This document shows positions 55,890-64,000 of a stretch of 64,000 bases of DNA, in pieces. Where the stretch lies: contig CAJXSR010000001.1 of the NCBI GenBank assembly GCA_913061275.1, forward strand, positions 124,001-188,000, read 5' to 3'. The notes under the pieces are model-generated. The model saw nothing but the letters and a program-made list of their open reading frames with translations, did no database searches and was not told the DNA's origin. Source of the stretch: an uncultured Paracoccaceae bacterium (GTDB lineage Bacteria; Pseudomonadota; Alphaproteobacteria; Rhodobacterales; Rhodobacteraceae). The translations under genes and the position numbers were made by a program. Position 1 is the first letter of the stretch. The number at the start of each line of letters is the position of its first letter.

Positions 55890-56903
55890 ATGGGTCAATC
55901 AGAAATTGTGGCGGAAGTATGGCGCGGCGCGTTTTTAGAGTGTGTGCATCGCGGGCATATTGCGATTTGTAATGCACAAGGTGAATTGTTAGCAAGTTGG
56001 GGTGATCCTGCGGCGGTAGTTTTGCCGCGCTCATCATGCAAAATGCTGCAAGCCCTTCCGCTGGTAGAAAGCGGTGCTGCAAAGCGGTTTGGTCTGACAT
56101 CTGAACACCTTGCTTTGTCATGCGCATCGCACAACGGTGCGTTAATTCATACAGGCCGGGTCAGCAAATGGTTGAACGGGCTTGAATTAGGTGAAACTGA
56201 TCTGCGTTGCGGCGGACATATGCCTAAAGATGAAGAAGCGGTAAAGGGGTTGATTTGTGGGGATCATTGTTTTGACCAAACCCATAATAACTGTTCGGGT
56301 AAACATTCGGGTTTTTTGACTTTGAACAAACATTTAGGCGGGGATGCCGAGTATCTTGAGATAGATCACCCTGTACAAATTGCTGTGAAGGCAGCACTTG
56401 AAGATATGGCGGGTGAAGATACCCAAGGGTATGCAATGGATGGCTGTTCTGCCCCGAACTTCGCGATGACACTAACGGGATTTGCCCGCGCACTTGGGCG
56501 TATGGCTGACCCAACAGGTTTAGGGTCTGTACGGGAAGAAGCCGCGAAAATGCTGGTTGGCGCAATGGCGAAACATCCTGAATTGGTTGCCGGCGAGGGG
56601 AAGGCCTGTACCGAACTGATGCGTGCAATGGACGGTAAGGTTTCTATTAAAACCGGTGCCGAAGGCGTTTTTGCTGCAATCATCCCTGAGCTGGGCATAG
56701 GCGTTGCGTTAAAGATTGAAGACGGTGCAACGCGTGCATCGGAATGCGCCATTACTGCAATGCTGGTGCGTTTGGGTGTGGCCGATGCAAACCACCCATT
56801 GGTGCAAAAATACCTGTTTTACGATCAACGTAATTGCAATGATTTTTCGGTGGGAACTATTCGACCGAGTGAGGTGATTTATCAGGATGGAGCTGGGTTT
56901 TAG
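55890..56903 (+). CDS. L-asparaginase II family protein (Rhizobium ReAV type)
   Basis: A 337-residue protein of the thermolabile asparaginase II family described from Rhizobium etli, unrelated to E. coli AnsA/AnsB. The key positions line up: PRSSCKM gives Ser48 and Lys51, proposed as the catalytic pair, and NNCSGKHSGF gives Cys135 and Lys138, with Cys186 in MDGCSAPN as the third metal ligand (Cys189 in the Rhizobium enzyme). It would make aspartate and ammonia from asparagine. This comparison relies on memory of the Rhizobium work. Confidence 0.85.
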   Translation: MGQSEIVAEVWRGAFLECVHRGHIAICNAQGELLASWGDPAAVVLPRSSCKMLQALPLVESGAAKRFGLTSEHLALSCASHNGALIHTGRVSKWLNGLELGETDLRCGGHMPKDEEAVKGLICGDHCFDQTHNNCSGKHSGFLTLNKHLGGDAEYLEIDHPVQIAVKAALEDMAGEDTQGYAMDGCSAPNFAMTLTGFARALGRMADPTGLGSVREEAAKMLVGAMAKHPELVAGEGKACTELMRAMDGKVSIKTGAEGVFAAIIPELGIGVALKIEDGATRASECAITAMLVRLGVADANHPLVQKYLFYDQRNCNDFSVGTIRPSEVIYQDGAGF

Positions 56904-56915
56904 GCAAACTTGTTT

Positions 56916-56936
56916 GGTGCGTGGCAATCACGCACC
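56916..56936. terminator. Hairpin between convergent asparaginase and mscS genes
   Basis: GGTGCGTG (56916-56923) and CACGCACC (56929-56936) form a perfect 8-bp stem with a 5-nt loop, in the 44-bp gap between the two stop codons. It could end both transcripts; no clear T-run on either side. Confidence 0.6.
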
Positions 56937-56947
56937 CTACTATATAA

Positions 56948-58291
56948 TTATGATTTCGTAGTGGGCTGCTTAGGGGCTGCCCCTAATGTATCTTCATTCC
57001 CCAACATAGTAATTTCACGTCGTGGATACGGTATCGAAATATTATTTTCTTTAAGTGTATCCCATAAAGCCAGATAGGTATTGCCGCGAATATTGGTCAG
57101 GCCTTTGTTTGGGTCGCGTATCCAGAAACGTAGGATGAAATCAATAGAGCTGTCACCAAAGTTGACAATATGGGCAACGGGTGGCGGGTTGCTGACAACG
57201 CGGTCAACGGTTAATGGGGCTGCGGCCGCAAGTTTTTTGACCTGATGCGGATCACAATCATAATCAACACCAAAGAAAATATCGAGACGAACAAAATCAG
57301 ATGAATGTGACCAGTTAATTACTTGATTGGTGATGAAATCTTCGTTCGGTATTAAATGTTCACGCCCGTCACGTGTGGTAACAGAGGCATAGCGCGCACC
57401 TAATTGGGTGATCCAACCAAATGTATCATTCAAGGAAATCACATCCCCTGGCTTAATGGATTTATCCAACAAGATGATGATGCCTGAAATTAGGTTGGAC
57501 ACGATTTTTTGCAAGCCAAACCCAATGCCCAACCCAATGGCCCCTGATAAAACAGCAAGGCTTCCCAGATCAAAGCCAACAATTTTTAGACTTAAGATAA
57601 AGGCGGTAATATATAGGCTGATTTGTAGGGTCTTAGATAGAAGCACTTTAATTGAGGGCGACATATCTTCTACTTTATGCAACTTTCTTGTGCCTGCTTT
57701 TGAAATAAGGCTGGCTGCAATGAATAGGCTTATAAGTGAAATGGCCGCGATTAGTACCATTAAGACCGATAGTTTAGTGTCGCCTATTTCAATCGCTAAA
57801 CTGTCTAGAAGGTTGGTTGTTGGTTCTAAAAAATTAGTGATTTGTAGGGTTGCTACGATCCAACCAAACCATGCAACAAGTGATTGCAGAGATTTGTTTT
57901 TGATGAATGAAGTGATTAGTGAAATGACAAACCAATAGAATGCAAGTTTAGCAGATACGCCGATGAAAAAAGAACGGCTTGGCCATGTTAGAAGCTCCAT
58001 GATGGTGACCATGGAAAGGGCGATGGGAATATAGAACGCCAGCGATAATCTGCGTTGCACGTCCAATATCATCCGCGCGATATATTCGTATATCCCATTT
58101 TGACCTTCACACCACTTAGCGCATTTTGGCATGATTGCACGGGCAAGCAGGATGCTGAAAATTGTTATACCTGTGATTATTATAAGCTGATAAACGGTCC
58201 AAGGTTGCATCAAACGGGTGCCGAGCTTTGAAAGCTCTACCCATAATTCCTGGGCGGACATGACAACTTCGGCTGTTTCTTCGTTTTCCAT
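56948..58291 (-). CDS. Mechanosensitive ion channel (MscS family)
   Basis: A channel of about 447 residues from the ATG at 58291; the open frame continues to 58513 but that extension is unlike a channel. Five or six N-terminal helices precede the MscS core: the pore helix region VLSGAIGLGIGFGLQKIVSNLISG, then the beta domain ISLNDTFGWITQLGARYASV with RDGREHLIPNEDFI and VINWS. It opens when membrane tension rises in hypo-osmotic shock. It is convergent with the asparaginase gene. Confidence 0.88.
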   Translation of the reverse strand: MENEETAEVVMSAQELWVELSKLGTRLMQPWTVYQLIIITGITIFSILLARAIMPKCAKWCEGQNGIYEYIARMILDVQRRLSLAFYIPIALSMVTIMELLTWPSRSFFIGVSAKLAFYWFVISLITSFIKNKSLQSLVAWFGWIVATLQITNFLEPTTNLLDSLAIEIGDTKLSVLMVLIAAISLISLFIAASLISKAGTRKLHKVEDMSPSIKVLLSKTLQISLYITAFILSLKIVGFDLGSLAVLSGAIGLGIGFGLQKIVSNLISGIIILLDKSIKPGDVISLNDTFGWITQLGARYASVTTRDGREHLIPNEDFITNQVINWSHSSDFVRLDIFFGVDYDCDPHQVKKLAAAAPLTVDRVVSNPPPVAHIVNFGDSSIDFILRFWIRDPNKGLTNIRGNTYLALWDTLKENNISIPYPRREITMLGNEDTLGAAPKQPTTKS

Positions 58292-58526
58292 TAAGTTCAC
58301 GCTCTTTTTTAAATACAGTATGTGTAACGCACAGATATTTCCAGTGCTTGCTAACATAATGATTCGCAGATAAACGGACGCTATGGAAATTCTTTTTGAC
58401 ATGGATGATAAAGCACGGTTGCCTTGGCGGTTCTTTGGCTTGCAATTTTCGCTAATGGCTGGCCTGTAGAATTGTAACCCTGTCTGAACTAACCCAATTC
58501 TTATAAACCACACGCGGGAGGTTAAA

Positions 58527-59942
58527 ATGTCCGCATCTAAAACAATTTACGATAAAATCTGGGATACACACTTGGCTGATGAGGCCGATGACGGCACATG
58601 TTTGCTGTATATTGACCGGCATCTTGTACACGAAGTGACCAGCCCGCAAGCCTTTGAAGGTTTGCGTTTGGCGGGGCGCAAAGTGCGCGCACCTGAAAAA
58701 ACCATTGCTGTGCCAGATCATAATGTGCCGACTACGCTTGATCGTGTGAACGGTATTGATAATGAAGAAAGTCGCATTCAGGTTGAAGCTTTGGATAAGA
58801 ACGCCAAGGATTTTGGCATTCACTATTACCCTGTGTCTGATGTACGCCAAGGTATTGTGCATATTGTCGGCCCTGAACAGGGCTGGACATTGCCCGGCAT
58901 GACAGTTGTTTGTGGCGACAGTCACACGGCCACGCATGGTGCTTTTGGCGCTTTGGCGCATGGTATCGGCACGTCTGAAGTTGAACATGTTTTGGCGACA
59001 CAGACGCTAATCCAGAAGAAATCGAAGAACATGAAGGTTGAGATTACTGGTAGCCTGCGCCCCGGTGTGACAGCCAAAGACATCACGATGACGATCATTG
59101 GTGAAACTGGCACTGCGGGTGGTACGGGTTATGTGATTGAATATTGCGGTCAAGCCATTGAAGAGCTGTCTATGGAGGGTCGTATGACCGTCTGTAATAT
59201 GGCGATCGAAGGTGGTGCGCGTGCAGGATTAATTGCACCTGACCAAAAGACGTTTGACTATGTAAAGGGTCGCCCACATGCACCAAGTGGTGCTGATTGG
59301 GATAAAGCAATGGCCTATTGGGTGACGTTGTTTACCGACGCAGATGCGCATTTCGATAAAGTGCTAACGATTAAAGCCGAAGACATTGCCCCAAGTGTGA
59401 CTTGGGGTACCTCACCCGAAGATGTGTTGCCGATTGACGCGGTTGTGCCGGCACCGAGTGATTTTGAAGATGGCAAAGTGGATGCGGTGAAACGTTCACT
59501 GGATTATATGGGCCTAAAGGCAGGTATGAAGTTGACCGATGTTGAAATTGATACTGTATTTATCGGTTCATGCACAAACGGGCGGATTGAAGATTTACGC
59601 GCAGCGGCTGCCGTGCTGAAAGGTCATAAGATCAAAGACGGCATGCGGGCGATGGTGGTACCTGGTTCGGGGCTTGTGCGTGCACAGGCCGAAGAAGAAG
59701 GTTTGGCAGACATCTTTAAAGATGCAGGTTTTGAATGGCGCATGGCGGGGTGTTCTATGTGTTTGGCTATGAACCCTGACCAGTTGGCACCGGGTGAACG
59801 GTGTGCGGCGACTTCTAACCGTAACTTTGAAGGCCGTCAGGGCCGTGGTGGGCGCACACATTTGTTAAGCCCAGCAATGGCAGCGGCGGCGGCAATAACA
59901 GGTCACCTAACCGACATTCGTACATTTGATGGAGCGGCGTAA
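58527..59942 (+). CDS. leuC: 3-isopropylmalate dehydratase large subunit
   Basis: With LeuD, isomerises 2-isopropylmalate to 3-isopropylmalate in leucine synthesis; aconitase-type 4Fe-4S enzyme. It has 471 residues. Cluster ligands are in [13 protein letters not shown] and [29 protein letters not shown] is the other conserved segment. It overlaps leuD by one base (TAATG). Confidence 0.97.
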   Translation: MSASKTIYDKIWDTHLADEADDGTCLLYIDRHLVHEVTSPQAFEGLRLAGRKVRAPEKTIAVPDHNVPTTLDRVNGIDNEESRIQVEALDKNAKDFGIHYYPVSDVRQGIVHIVGPEQGWTLPGMTVVCGDSHTATHGAFGALAHGIGTSEVEHVLATQTLIQKKSKNMKVEITGSLRPGVTAKDITMTIIGETGTAGGTGYVIEYCGQAIEELSMEGRMTVCNMAIEGGARAGLIAPDQKTFDYVKGRPHAPSGADWDKAMAYWVTLFTDADAHFDKVLTIKAEDIAPSVTWGTSPEDVLPIDAVVPAPSDFEDGKVDAVKRSLDYMGLKAGMKLTDVEIDTVFIGSCTNGRIEDLRAAAAVLKGHKIKDGMRAMVVPGSGLVRAQAEEEGLADIFKDAGFEWRMAGCSMCLAMNPDQLAPGERCAATSNRNFEGRQGRGGRTHLLSPAMAAAAAITGHLTDIRTFDGAA

Positions 59943-60547
59943 TGGAAAAGTTTGAAAATGTATCGGGTGTGGCAGCCCCTATGCCGTTGATTAACATTGA
60001 TACGGATATGATTATACCCAAGCAGTTCTTAAAAACAATCAAACGCACTGGTTTGGGTGTGAACCTTTTTGATGAAATGCGTTATGATAGTGAAGGCAAT
60101 GAAATTGCAGATTTTGTGCTAAACCAACCCGCGTATCGCAATGCTGAAATTATTGTGGCAGGGGATAACTTTGGCTGTGGTTCATCGCGTGAACATGCGC
60201 CATGGGCGCTACAAGATTTTGGTGTGAAAGTTGTGATTTCAACATCCTTCGCTGACATCTTTTATAGTAATTGTTTTAAAAACGGTATTTTGCCCGTTGT
60301 TTTACCAAAAGAAGCCGTTGATGCTTTGATGGATGACGCGCAAAAAGGCGAAAATGCCCGTATTGCGATTGATCTTGAAAACCAAACAGTTTCAGCGGCG
60401 GATGGCGAAGAGTATAAGTTTGAAGTAGACGCATTTAAAAAGCATTGTTTGATGAATGGCTTGGACGATATTGGCCTGACAATGCAAAAGGTTGATGCGA
60501 TTGATGTATTTGAAGCGAAATATGGCGAAAGTATGCCTTGGATATAA
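59942..60547 (+). CDS. leuD: 3-isopropylmalate dehydratase small subunit
   Basis: The swivel-domain partner of LeuC. It has 201 residues, the usual length, with [35 protein letters not shown] (substrate contact) and [19 protein letters not shown] strong terminator follows about 25 bp after the stop. Confidence 0.97.
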   Translation: MEKFENVSGVAAPMPLINIDTDMIIPKQFLKTIKRTGLGVNLFDEMRYDSEGNEIADFVLNQPAYRNAEIIVAGDNFGCGSSREHAPWALQDFGVKVVISTSFADIFYSNCFKNGILPVVLPKEAVDALMDDAQKGENARIAIDLENQTVSAADGEEYKFEVDAFKKHCLMNGLDDIGLTMQKVDAIDVFEAKYGESMPWI

Positions 60548-60571
60548 AAATCTAAACAATCTGATTGAATT

Positions 60572-60597
60572 AAGGCCTCTATTCAGGGGCCTTTTTT
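60572..60597 (+). terminator. Intrinsic terminator after leuD
   Basis: AAGGCCTC (60572-60579) pairs with GGGGCCTT (60586-60593) as an 8-bp stem (one G-T pair), 6-nt loop, immediately followed by T residues to 60597. This is the clearest intrinsic terminator in the window, so leuCD probably ends here and the following genes have their own start. Confidence 0.85.
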
Positions 60598-60719
60598 ATG
60601 GGAATATGATTAAGAAAGCACTGAAACCTACTGAATCTCAACAAATATATATAAAAAGCTTGACGAATAAGGCTTTTTTGACACAATTAGGGCAATAATA
60701 AGGCCATAAGGCCAACCAA

Positions 60720-60736
60720 GCCCTGAAAAACAGGGC
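60720..60736 (+). promoter_or_regulatory. Small hairpin ahead of the membrane gene between leuD and leuB
   Basis: GCCCTG (60720-60725), loop AAAAA, CAGGGC (60731-60736) form a perfect 6-bp stem, ending 18 bp before the GTG at 60755. The ribosome site GAGGACGAGG lies between. It may affect translation of the membrane protein. Confidence 0.35.
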
Positions 60737-60754
60737 AAGAATGAGGACGAGGCA

Positions 60755-61579
60755 GTGATTTTAAGGCTTACAGGGGCGGCTGTGAGAGCGGTTTGCGTAG
60801 CAATTTTAGTAATGCTACCAGCTATCTTACTTCCACAAGTTACCCAATCTGTTGTAGAATATACCCGTATTTTTGCGACGATTATGGCGATATTTGTTTT
60901 GTATGAATATGGGTTTCCAACCTCAACAATAATAGAATTTCGGTTTGCAGCCCCTTATAACCGCATTAAATACTTGTTATTATTTGCTTTGGTAGTTGCC
61001 CCTAGTTTAATGGTATCTGCTGCATTAAATGGTCAGGAATTCAATGGTATTTTGTCAGTGATTGCGACCAAAGGATTTGCGTTATTGGATTTTCCATTTA
61101 GCCCTGTCTTGATTGTAGCGGATACGTTTTCTGAAAATGATACAGCACTGGGTGCAGTTTTAGCACGGGCTATTGCCCTAAATTTGGTACTGGTATTTGC
61201 TTGTACATTGGCGTTTTGTGTCGCGGTATTTTCAAACCTATGGCGATTTGGCGGCGGCGGGTTTAACATGTGGCTTAATATGCCGACTTATAAATCATAT
61301 GAAAAAAATAGCTTACAAGAGCGTTTAAGCAATTCTGCTTTTGCAAGCGTGTTGATTGCATGCCTTATCCCCTTATTTGGCCCAACACTGGCTGACGTGG
61401 CAATGACGTTCTTTACGTTTGACGGAAAAATTACACCGATTGTTATGGTTTGGTCGATTGCTGTTTGGACATTTTTACCAGCAATGTTCTTAATGCGCGC
61501 AGCTGCTTTGGTTAAGATTTCAATGAATCGTACGGCAGCCCAAAATATACACGCCTATGAATTGGCAGAAGCTACATAA
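60755..61579 (+). CDS. Membrane protein of unknown function, between leuD and leuB
   Basis: A 274-residue protein with about six membrane helices (AVCVAILVMLPAILLPQ, FATIMAIFVLYEYGF, YLLLFALVVAPSLMVSAAL, ALNLVLVFACTLAFCVAVF and two near the C-terminus) and a soluble loop with GGGGFNMWLNMPTYKSY. It starts with GTG, helped by GAGGACGAGG just upstream. I recognise no family. Genes like this between leuD and leuB are, to my memory, common in Rhodobacterales, but the role is not known. It is 73 bp from leuB. Confidence 0.7.
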   Translation: MILRLTGAAVRAVCVAILVMLPAILLPQVTQSVVEYTRIFATIMAIFVLYEYGFPTSTIIEFRFAAPYNRIKYLLLFALVVAPSLMVSAALNGQEFNGILSVIATKGFALLDFPFSPVLIVADTFSENDTALGAVLARAIALNLVLVFACTLAFCVAVFSNLWRFGGGGFNMWLNMPTYKSYEKNSLQERLSNSAFASVLIACLIPLFGPTLADVAMTFFTFDGKITPIVMVWSIAVWTFLPAMFLMRAAALVKISMNRTAAQNIHAYELAEAT

Positions 61580-61652
61580 AATACAGCTGAATCCTTGACC
61601 TGCCCAATAAGGCATATTACCCGTGGGCAAGTTGAAAAAGGATTTAAGACGC

Positions 61653-62759
61653 ATGAATACTCCATCTTTGTTAATATTACCCGGTGACGGTATCGGTCAG
61701 GAAGTTATGGTTGAGGTTCAACGCATAATTGGCTGGCTTGGCGACAAGCGTGATATTGCGTTTGAAGTGTCAGAGGATCTGGTTGGTGGTGCCGCTTATG
61801 ACAAGCACGGAACGCCTTTGCATGATGATACGATGGCAAAAGCGCAAGAGGTGGATGCGGTATTGCTAGGTGCTGTTGGTGGCCCTAAATATGATGATCT
61901 TGATTTTAGCGTGAAACCTGAACGCGGATTACTGCGCTTGCGTAAGGAAATGGATTTATTTTCTAACTTGCGCCCAGCACAATGTTTTGATGCATTGGCA
62001 GATTTTTCATCACTGAAAAAAGAGCTGGTTTCAGGCCTAGATATAATGATTGTACGTGAATTAACATCAGGTTCTTATTTCGGTGAGCCACGTGGTATTT
62101 TTATAGAAGACGGCAAGCGCGTTGGCATTAATACACAACGCTATACCGAAGATGAAATTGATCGTGTTGCGCGTTCTGCATTTGAATTAGCCCGTCGCCG
62201 TAACAACAAAGTTTGTTCGATGGAGAAAGCGAATGTGATGGAAAGCGGTATTTTATGGCGCGATGTTGTAACCGAAGTGCATGCGGCTGATTATGCGGAT
62301 GTTGAGTTATCACATATGTATGCGGATGCAGGTGCGATGCAACTTGTGCGCGCGCCTAAGCAGTTTGATGTGATTCTGACGGATAACCTGTTTGGTGATT
62401 TATTATCCGACACGGCAGCGATGTTGACGGGGTCACTGGGAATGTTGCCATCTGCCTCTCTTGGTTCACCGATGGAAAACGGTTGCCCCAAAGCAATGTA
62501 TGAACCCGTTCACGGTTCTGCGCCTGACATCATGGGCCAAGGTAAAGCCAACCCATGTGCTTGTATTTTAAGTTTGGCGATGGCTTTGCGTTACAGCTTT
62601 GACCAAGGCGAAGAAGCTACCCGATTGGAAACGGCAGTTGAAACCGTTCTGGCAAAAGGCATTCGCACTGGTGATTTGATGATGGCGGATGGCGGCACAC
62701 CCGCATCGACCAGCCAGATGGGTGATGCTATTTTGGCAGAGCTGGAAGCAAGCCTGTAA
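61653..62759 (+). CDS. leuB: 3-isopropylmalate dehydrogenase
   Basis: Oxidatively decarboxylates 3-isopropylmalate to 2-oxoisocaproate with NAD. It has 368 residues from the ATG at 61653 ([18 protein letters not shown]), preceded by AAAGGATTTAAG; an open frame reaches 61623. Family motifs [38 protein letters not shown] (metal/substrate) and [18 protein letters not shown] (NAD-binding) are present. Confidence 0.97.
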   Translation: MNTPSLLILPGDGIGQEVMVEVQRIIGWLGDKRDIAFEVSEDLVGGAAYDKHGTPLHDDTMAKAQEVDAVLLGAVGGPKYDDLDFSVKPERGLLRLRKEMDLFSNLRPAQCFDALADFSSLKKELVSGLDIMIVRELTSGSYFGEPRGIFIEDGKRVGINTQRYTEDEIDRVARSAFELARRRNNKVCSMEKANVMESGILWRDVVTEVHAADYADVELSHMYADAGAMQLVRAPKQFDVILTDNLFGDLLSDTAAMLTGSLGMLPSASLGSPMENGCPKAMYEPVHGSAPDIMGQGKANPCACILSLAMALRYSFDQGEEATRLETAVETVLAKGIRTGDLMMADGGTPASTSQMGDAILAELEASL

Positions 62760-62771
62760 GTATATATACGT

Positions 62772-62801
62772 TAGGGTTGCATGGTAAAATATGCGGCCCT
62801 A
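62772..62801. terminator. Hairpin between convergent leuB and lpxK
   Basis: TAGGGTTGCAT (62772-62782) and ATGCGGCCCTA (62791-62801) form an 11-bp stem with two G-T pairs and an 8-nt loop, ending at the lpxK stop codon. It may end both transcripts. Confidence 0.5.
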
Positions 62802-63797
62802 GCTGTTAAATATTGCTTTCAAACTTTTCCGAAAAACCTCTGTATCATGTATTTTTAAGCGCACTGGTATGGTTAAGACTTTTTGCTGCCAGTTTTTGGG
62901 TAAACGTACCGCGTCTTTTTCTGTTGTTACCAGTTGAGCCCCTAAAGCGTTCGCTTCATGTTCCATACGCGTCAACAAAGTTGTCGGAATGGTTTGGTGA
63001 TCATCGAAATCACGGGTTTTTAGGATGTTTGCGCCCAAACCTTTTAAAGTTTCATAAAATTTTTCTGGCCGTCCTATGCCTGCAAAAGCAAAGACAGGCG
63101 TGTTTTTCCAGTTCATACCTGTTTCTAACGGAATTATCGTAGAAGTAGCGTGGGGAAGTTTTTGAACGGTGGGCCATGCTGCGATAAAATCTTGATGCAA
63201 GTTTTGCGGCTGTCCGATGGTTAATAGTAGGTCTGATTTTTTGACGGCATTTTCGATTGGTTCGCGCAAGGGGCCAGCGGGAAATACGCATCCGTTACCA
63301 AAACCGATTTTGGCATCAACAACCAACACGGTCAGATCTTTTGCAATGGCAGGGTTTTGTAATCCGTCATCCAAAATGATGACATCCGCACCAGCATCAT
63401 AGGCAGATTGTGCACCATCGTGACGGTTTTTGGATACCCAAGTGGGGGCAAAAGCTGCCAACAAAAGCGGCTCATCACCTACATCAGTGGCAGTATGTAT
63501 TTGCGGGTTAACAAGAATGGGGCCTTTTAGCTGACCTTTGTAACCTTTTGTCACCACATGCGGTTTTTTGCCCATAGCGATCAACTGGGTGATTGCTTCA
63601 ATGACAGTTGGGGTTTTGCCTGTGCCACCAAGGTTGACGTTTCCGATGCAAATTACAGGAATTGGTATTTTTGTATGGGCTCCGTTTTGCCAACGGTTTT
63701 GACCTGCCCATTGCCATAGCTTTGATAAAGGTGCCAAAAGTACAGGCCACATGTTTTTTTGGCTAGGGCCTTTATTCCAGAACTCAGGCGGTTGCAT
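62799..63797 (-). CDS. lpxK: Tetraacyldisaccharide 4'-kinase LpxK
   Basis: Phosphorylates the lipid A precursor at the 4' position in the inner membrane, needed for LPS. It has 332 residues from the ATG at 63797 (MQPPEFWNKGPSQKNMW); an ATG at 63818 adds 7 residues. The P-loop is ICIGNVNLGGTGKTPTVIEA at about residues 50-69; VIILDDGLQNPAIAKD carries a catalytic Asp. The start overlaps the end of the preceding gene by 14 bp. Confidence 0.93.
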   Translation of the reverse strand: MQPPEFWNKGPSQKNMWPVLLAPLSKLWQWAGQNRWQNGAHTKIPIPVICIGNVNLGGTGKTPTVIEAITQLIAMGKKPHVVTKGYKGQLKGPILVNPQIHTATDVGDEPLLLAAFAPTWVSKNRHDGAQSAYDAGADVIILDDGLQNPAIAKDLTVLVVDAKIGFGNGCVFPAGPLREPIENAVKKSDLLLTIGQPQNLHQDFIAAWPTVQKLPHATSTIIPLETGMNWKNTPVFAFAGIGRPEKFYETLKGLGANILKTRDFDDHQTIPTTLLTRMEHEANALGAQLVTTEKDAVRLPKNWQQKVLTIPVRLKIHDTEVFRKSLKAIFNS

Positions 63798-64000
63798 TAG
63801 TGGATGATCTTTCAGCAAGTTTTTCCAGTATTTCTGATGTGACTATACCAGAAACATCCCCACCTTCAGAACTAATTTCCCACGCAGCATAGGCCATAGC
63901 TGCGGAAATATCAGGGCTAAGCATTTTGTTCAAAGTTTTGGATAATTGACCACCGTTTTGAACCAACTCTGCCGCGCCCGATGTAGAATATCTGGTATAA
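63784..64000 (-). CDS. waaA: Probable 3-deoxy-D-manno-octulosonic acid transferase (WaaA/KdtA), C-terminus only
   Basis: The frame is open from the window edge to a stop at 63784, giving 71 residues ending SSTNATA. The pattern (ELVQNGGQLSKTLNKMLSP, then AMAYAAWEISSEGGDVSG) resembles the C-terminal end of KdtA/WaaA in Rhodobacterales, and waaA next to lpxK is a known arrangement. WaaA adds Kdo sugars to lipid IVA. No catalytic motif lies in the visible part, so the call rests on position and general similarity. Confidence 0.55.
   Translation of the reverse strand, partial: YTRYSTSGAAELVQNGGQLSKTLNKMLSPDISAAMAYAAWEISSEGGDVSGIVTSEILEKLAERSSTNATA

Noticed and set aside
58292-58513. 74-codon N-terminal extension of the MscS gene
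   Set aside because: The extension is basic and cysteine-containing, not like a channel, and the ATG at 58291 suffices.

Overview
The window looks like chromosomal DNA from an alphaproteobacterium, most likely a low-GC marine-type member of the Rhodobacterales (Roseobacter/Paracoccaceae relatives). The main support is gene order: parB-parA-rsmG-mnmG-mnmE-rho-hemJ facing away from maf-aroE-coaE-dnaQ, with secB, fxsA, timA, hslU/hslV, gltD/gltB, leuC/leuD/leuB and lpxK nearby. The arrangement is compact, with many 1-8 bp start/stop overlaps. Base composition looks to be in the low 40s percent GC by eye. This taxonomic call is inference; there is no rRNA gene in the window to settle it.

Layout. 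(1) 1-5.0 kb: a cell-surface polysaccharide segment (cysQ, a GT2 and a GT4-type glycosyltransferase, galU, and an ABC-2 type export permease). (2) 5.3-16 kb: protein quality control and repair (dnaK, dnaJ, grpE, hrcA, mutS), a malic enzyme with a phosphotransacetylase-like tail, and rph-rdgB-hemW. (3) 18.4-26 kb: the chromosome segregation and origin block. It holds parAB and two perfect parS sites buried inside rsmG and mnmG. A 414-bp AT-rich gap between hemJ and maf (25885-26298) has degenerate DnaA-box-like repeats, and I propose it as oriC. (4) 26.3-36 kb: maf-aroE-coaE-dnaQ, secB, fxsA, timA, an Smr protein, an MFS transporter, and hslV/hslU separated by a polytopic membrane gene. (5) 35.8-40 kb: MarR and Lrp-type regulators, then a succinate-semialdehyde-type dehydrogenase and a class III aminotransferase, probably for degrading amines or GABA. 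(6) 40-48 kb: an NDUFA9-like dehydrogenase, uppP, and glutamate synthase gltD/gltB with a tiny repeat-bearing ORF between them. (7) 48-58 kb: envelope and housekeeping genes (mtgA, GST, queG, SDR, a small exported protein, two L,D-transpeptidases flanking a CAP-domain lipoprotein, rlmN, an IalB-like protein, an asparaginase and an MscS channel). (8) 58.5-64 kb: leuCD, a membrane protein, leuB, then lpxK and the end of a probable waaA.

The genes are mostly housekeeping. Functional groupings visible here are chaperones and their control (hrcA-grpE, dnaKJ), leucine synthesis, glutamate synthesis, envelope building (uppP, mtgA, L,D-transpeptidases, lpxK/waaA) and origin segregation (parABS plus oriC). 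I found no tRNA, rRNA, insertion sequence, prophage, CRISPR or defence system. I do not see a clearly new multi-gene system. The items most worth checking are the predicted origin, the membrane gene inside hslVU, the small ORF and 11-bp repeats inside gltDB, the palindromes ahead of gltD, and the small exported protein at 51.8 kb.
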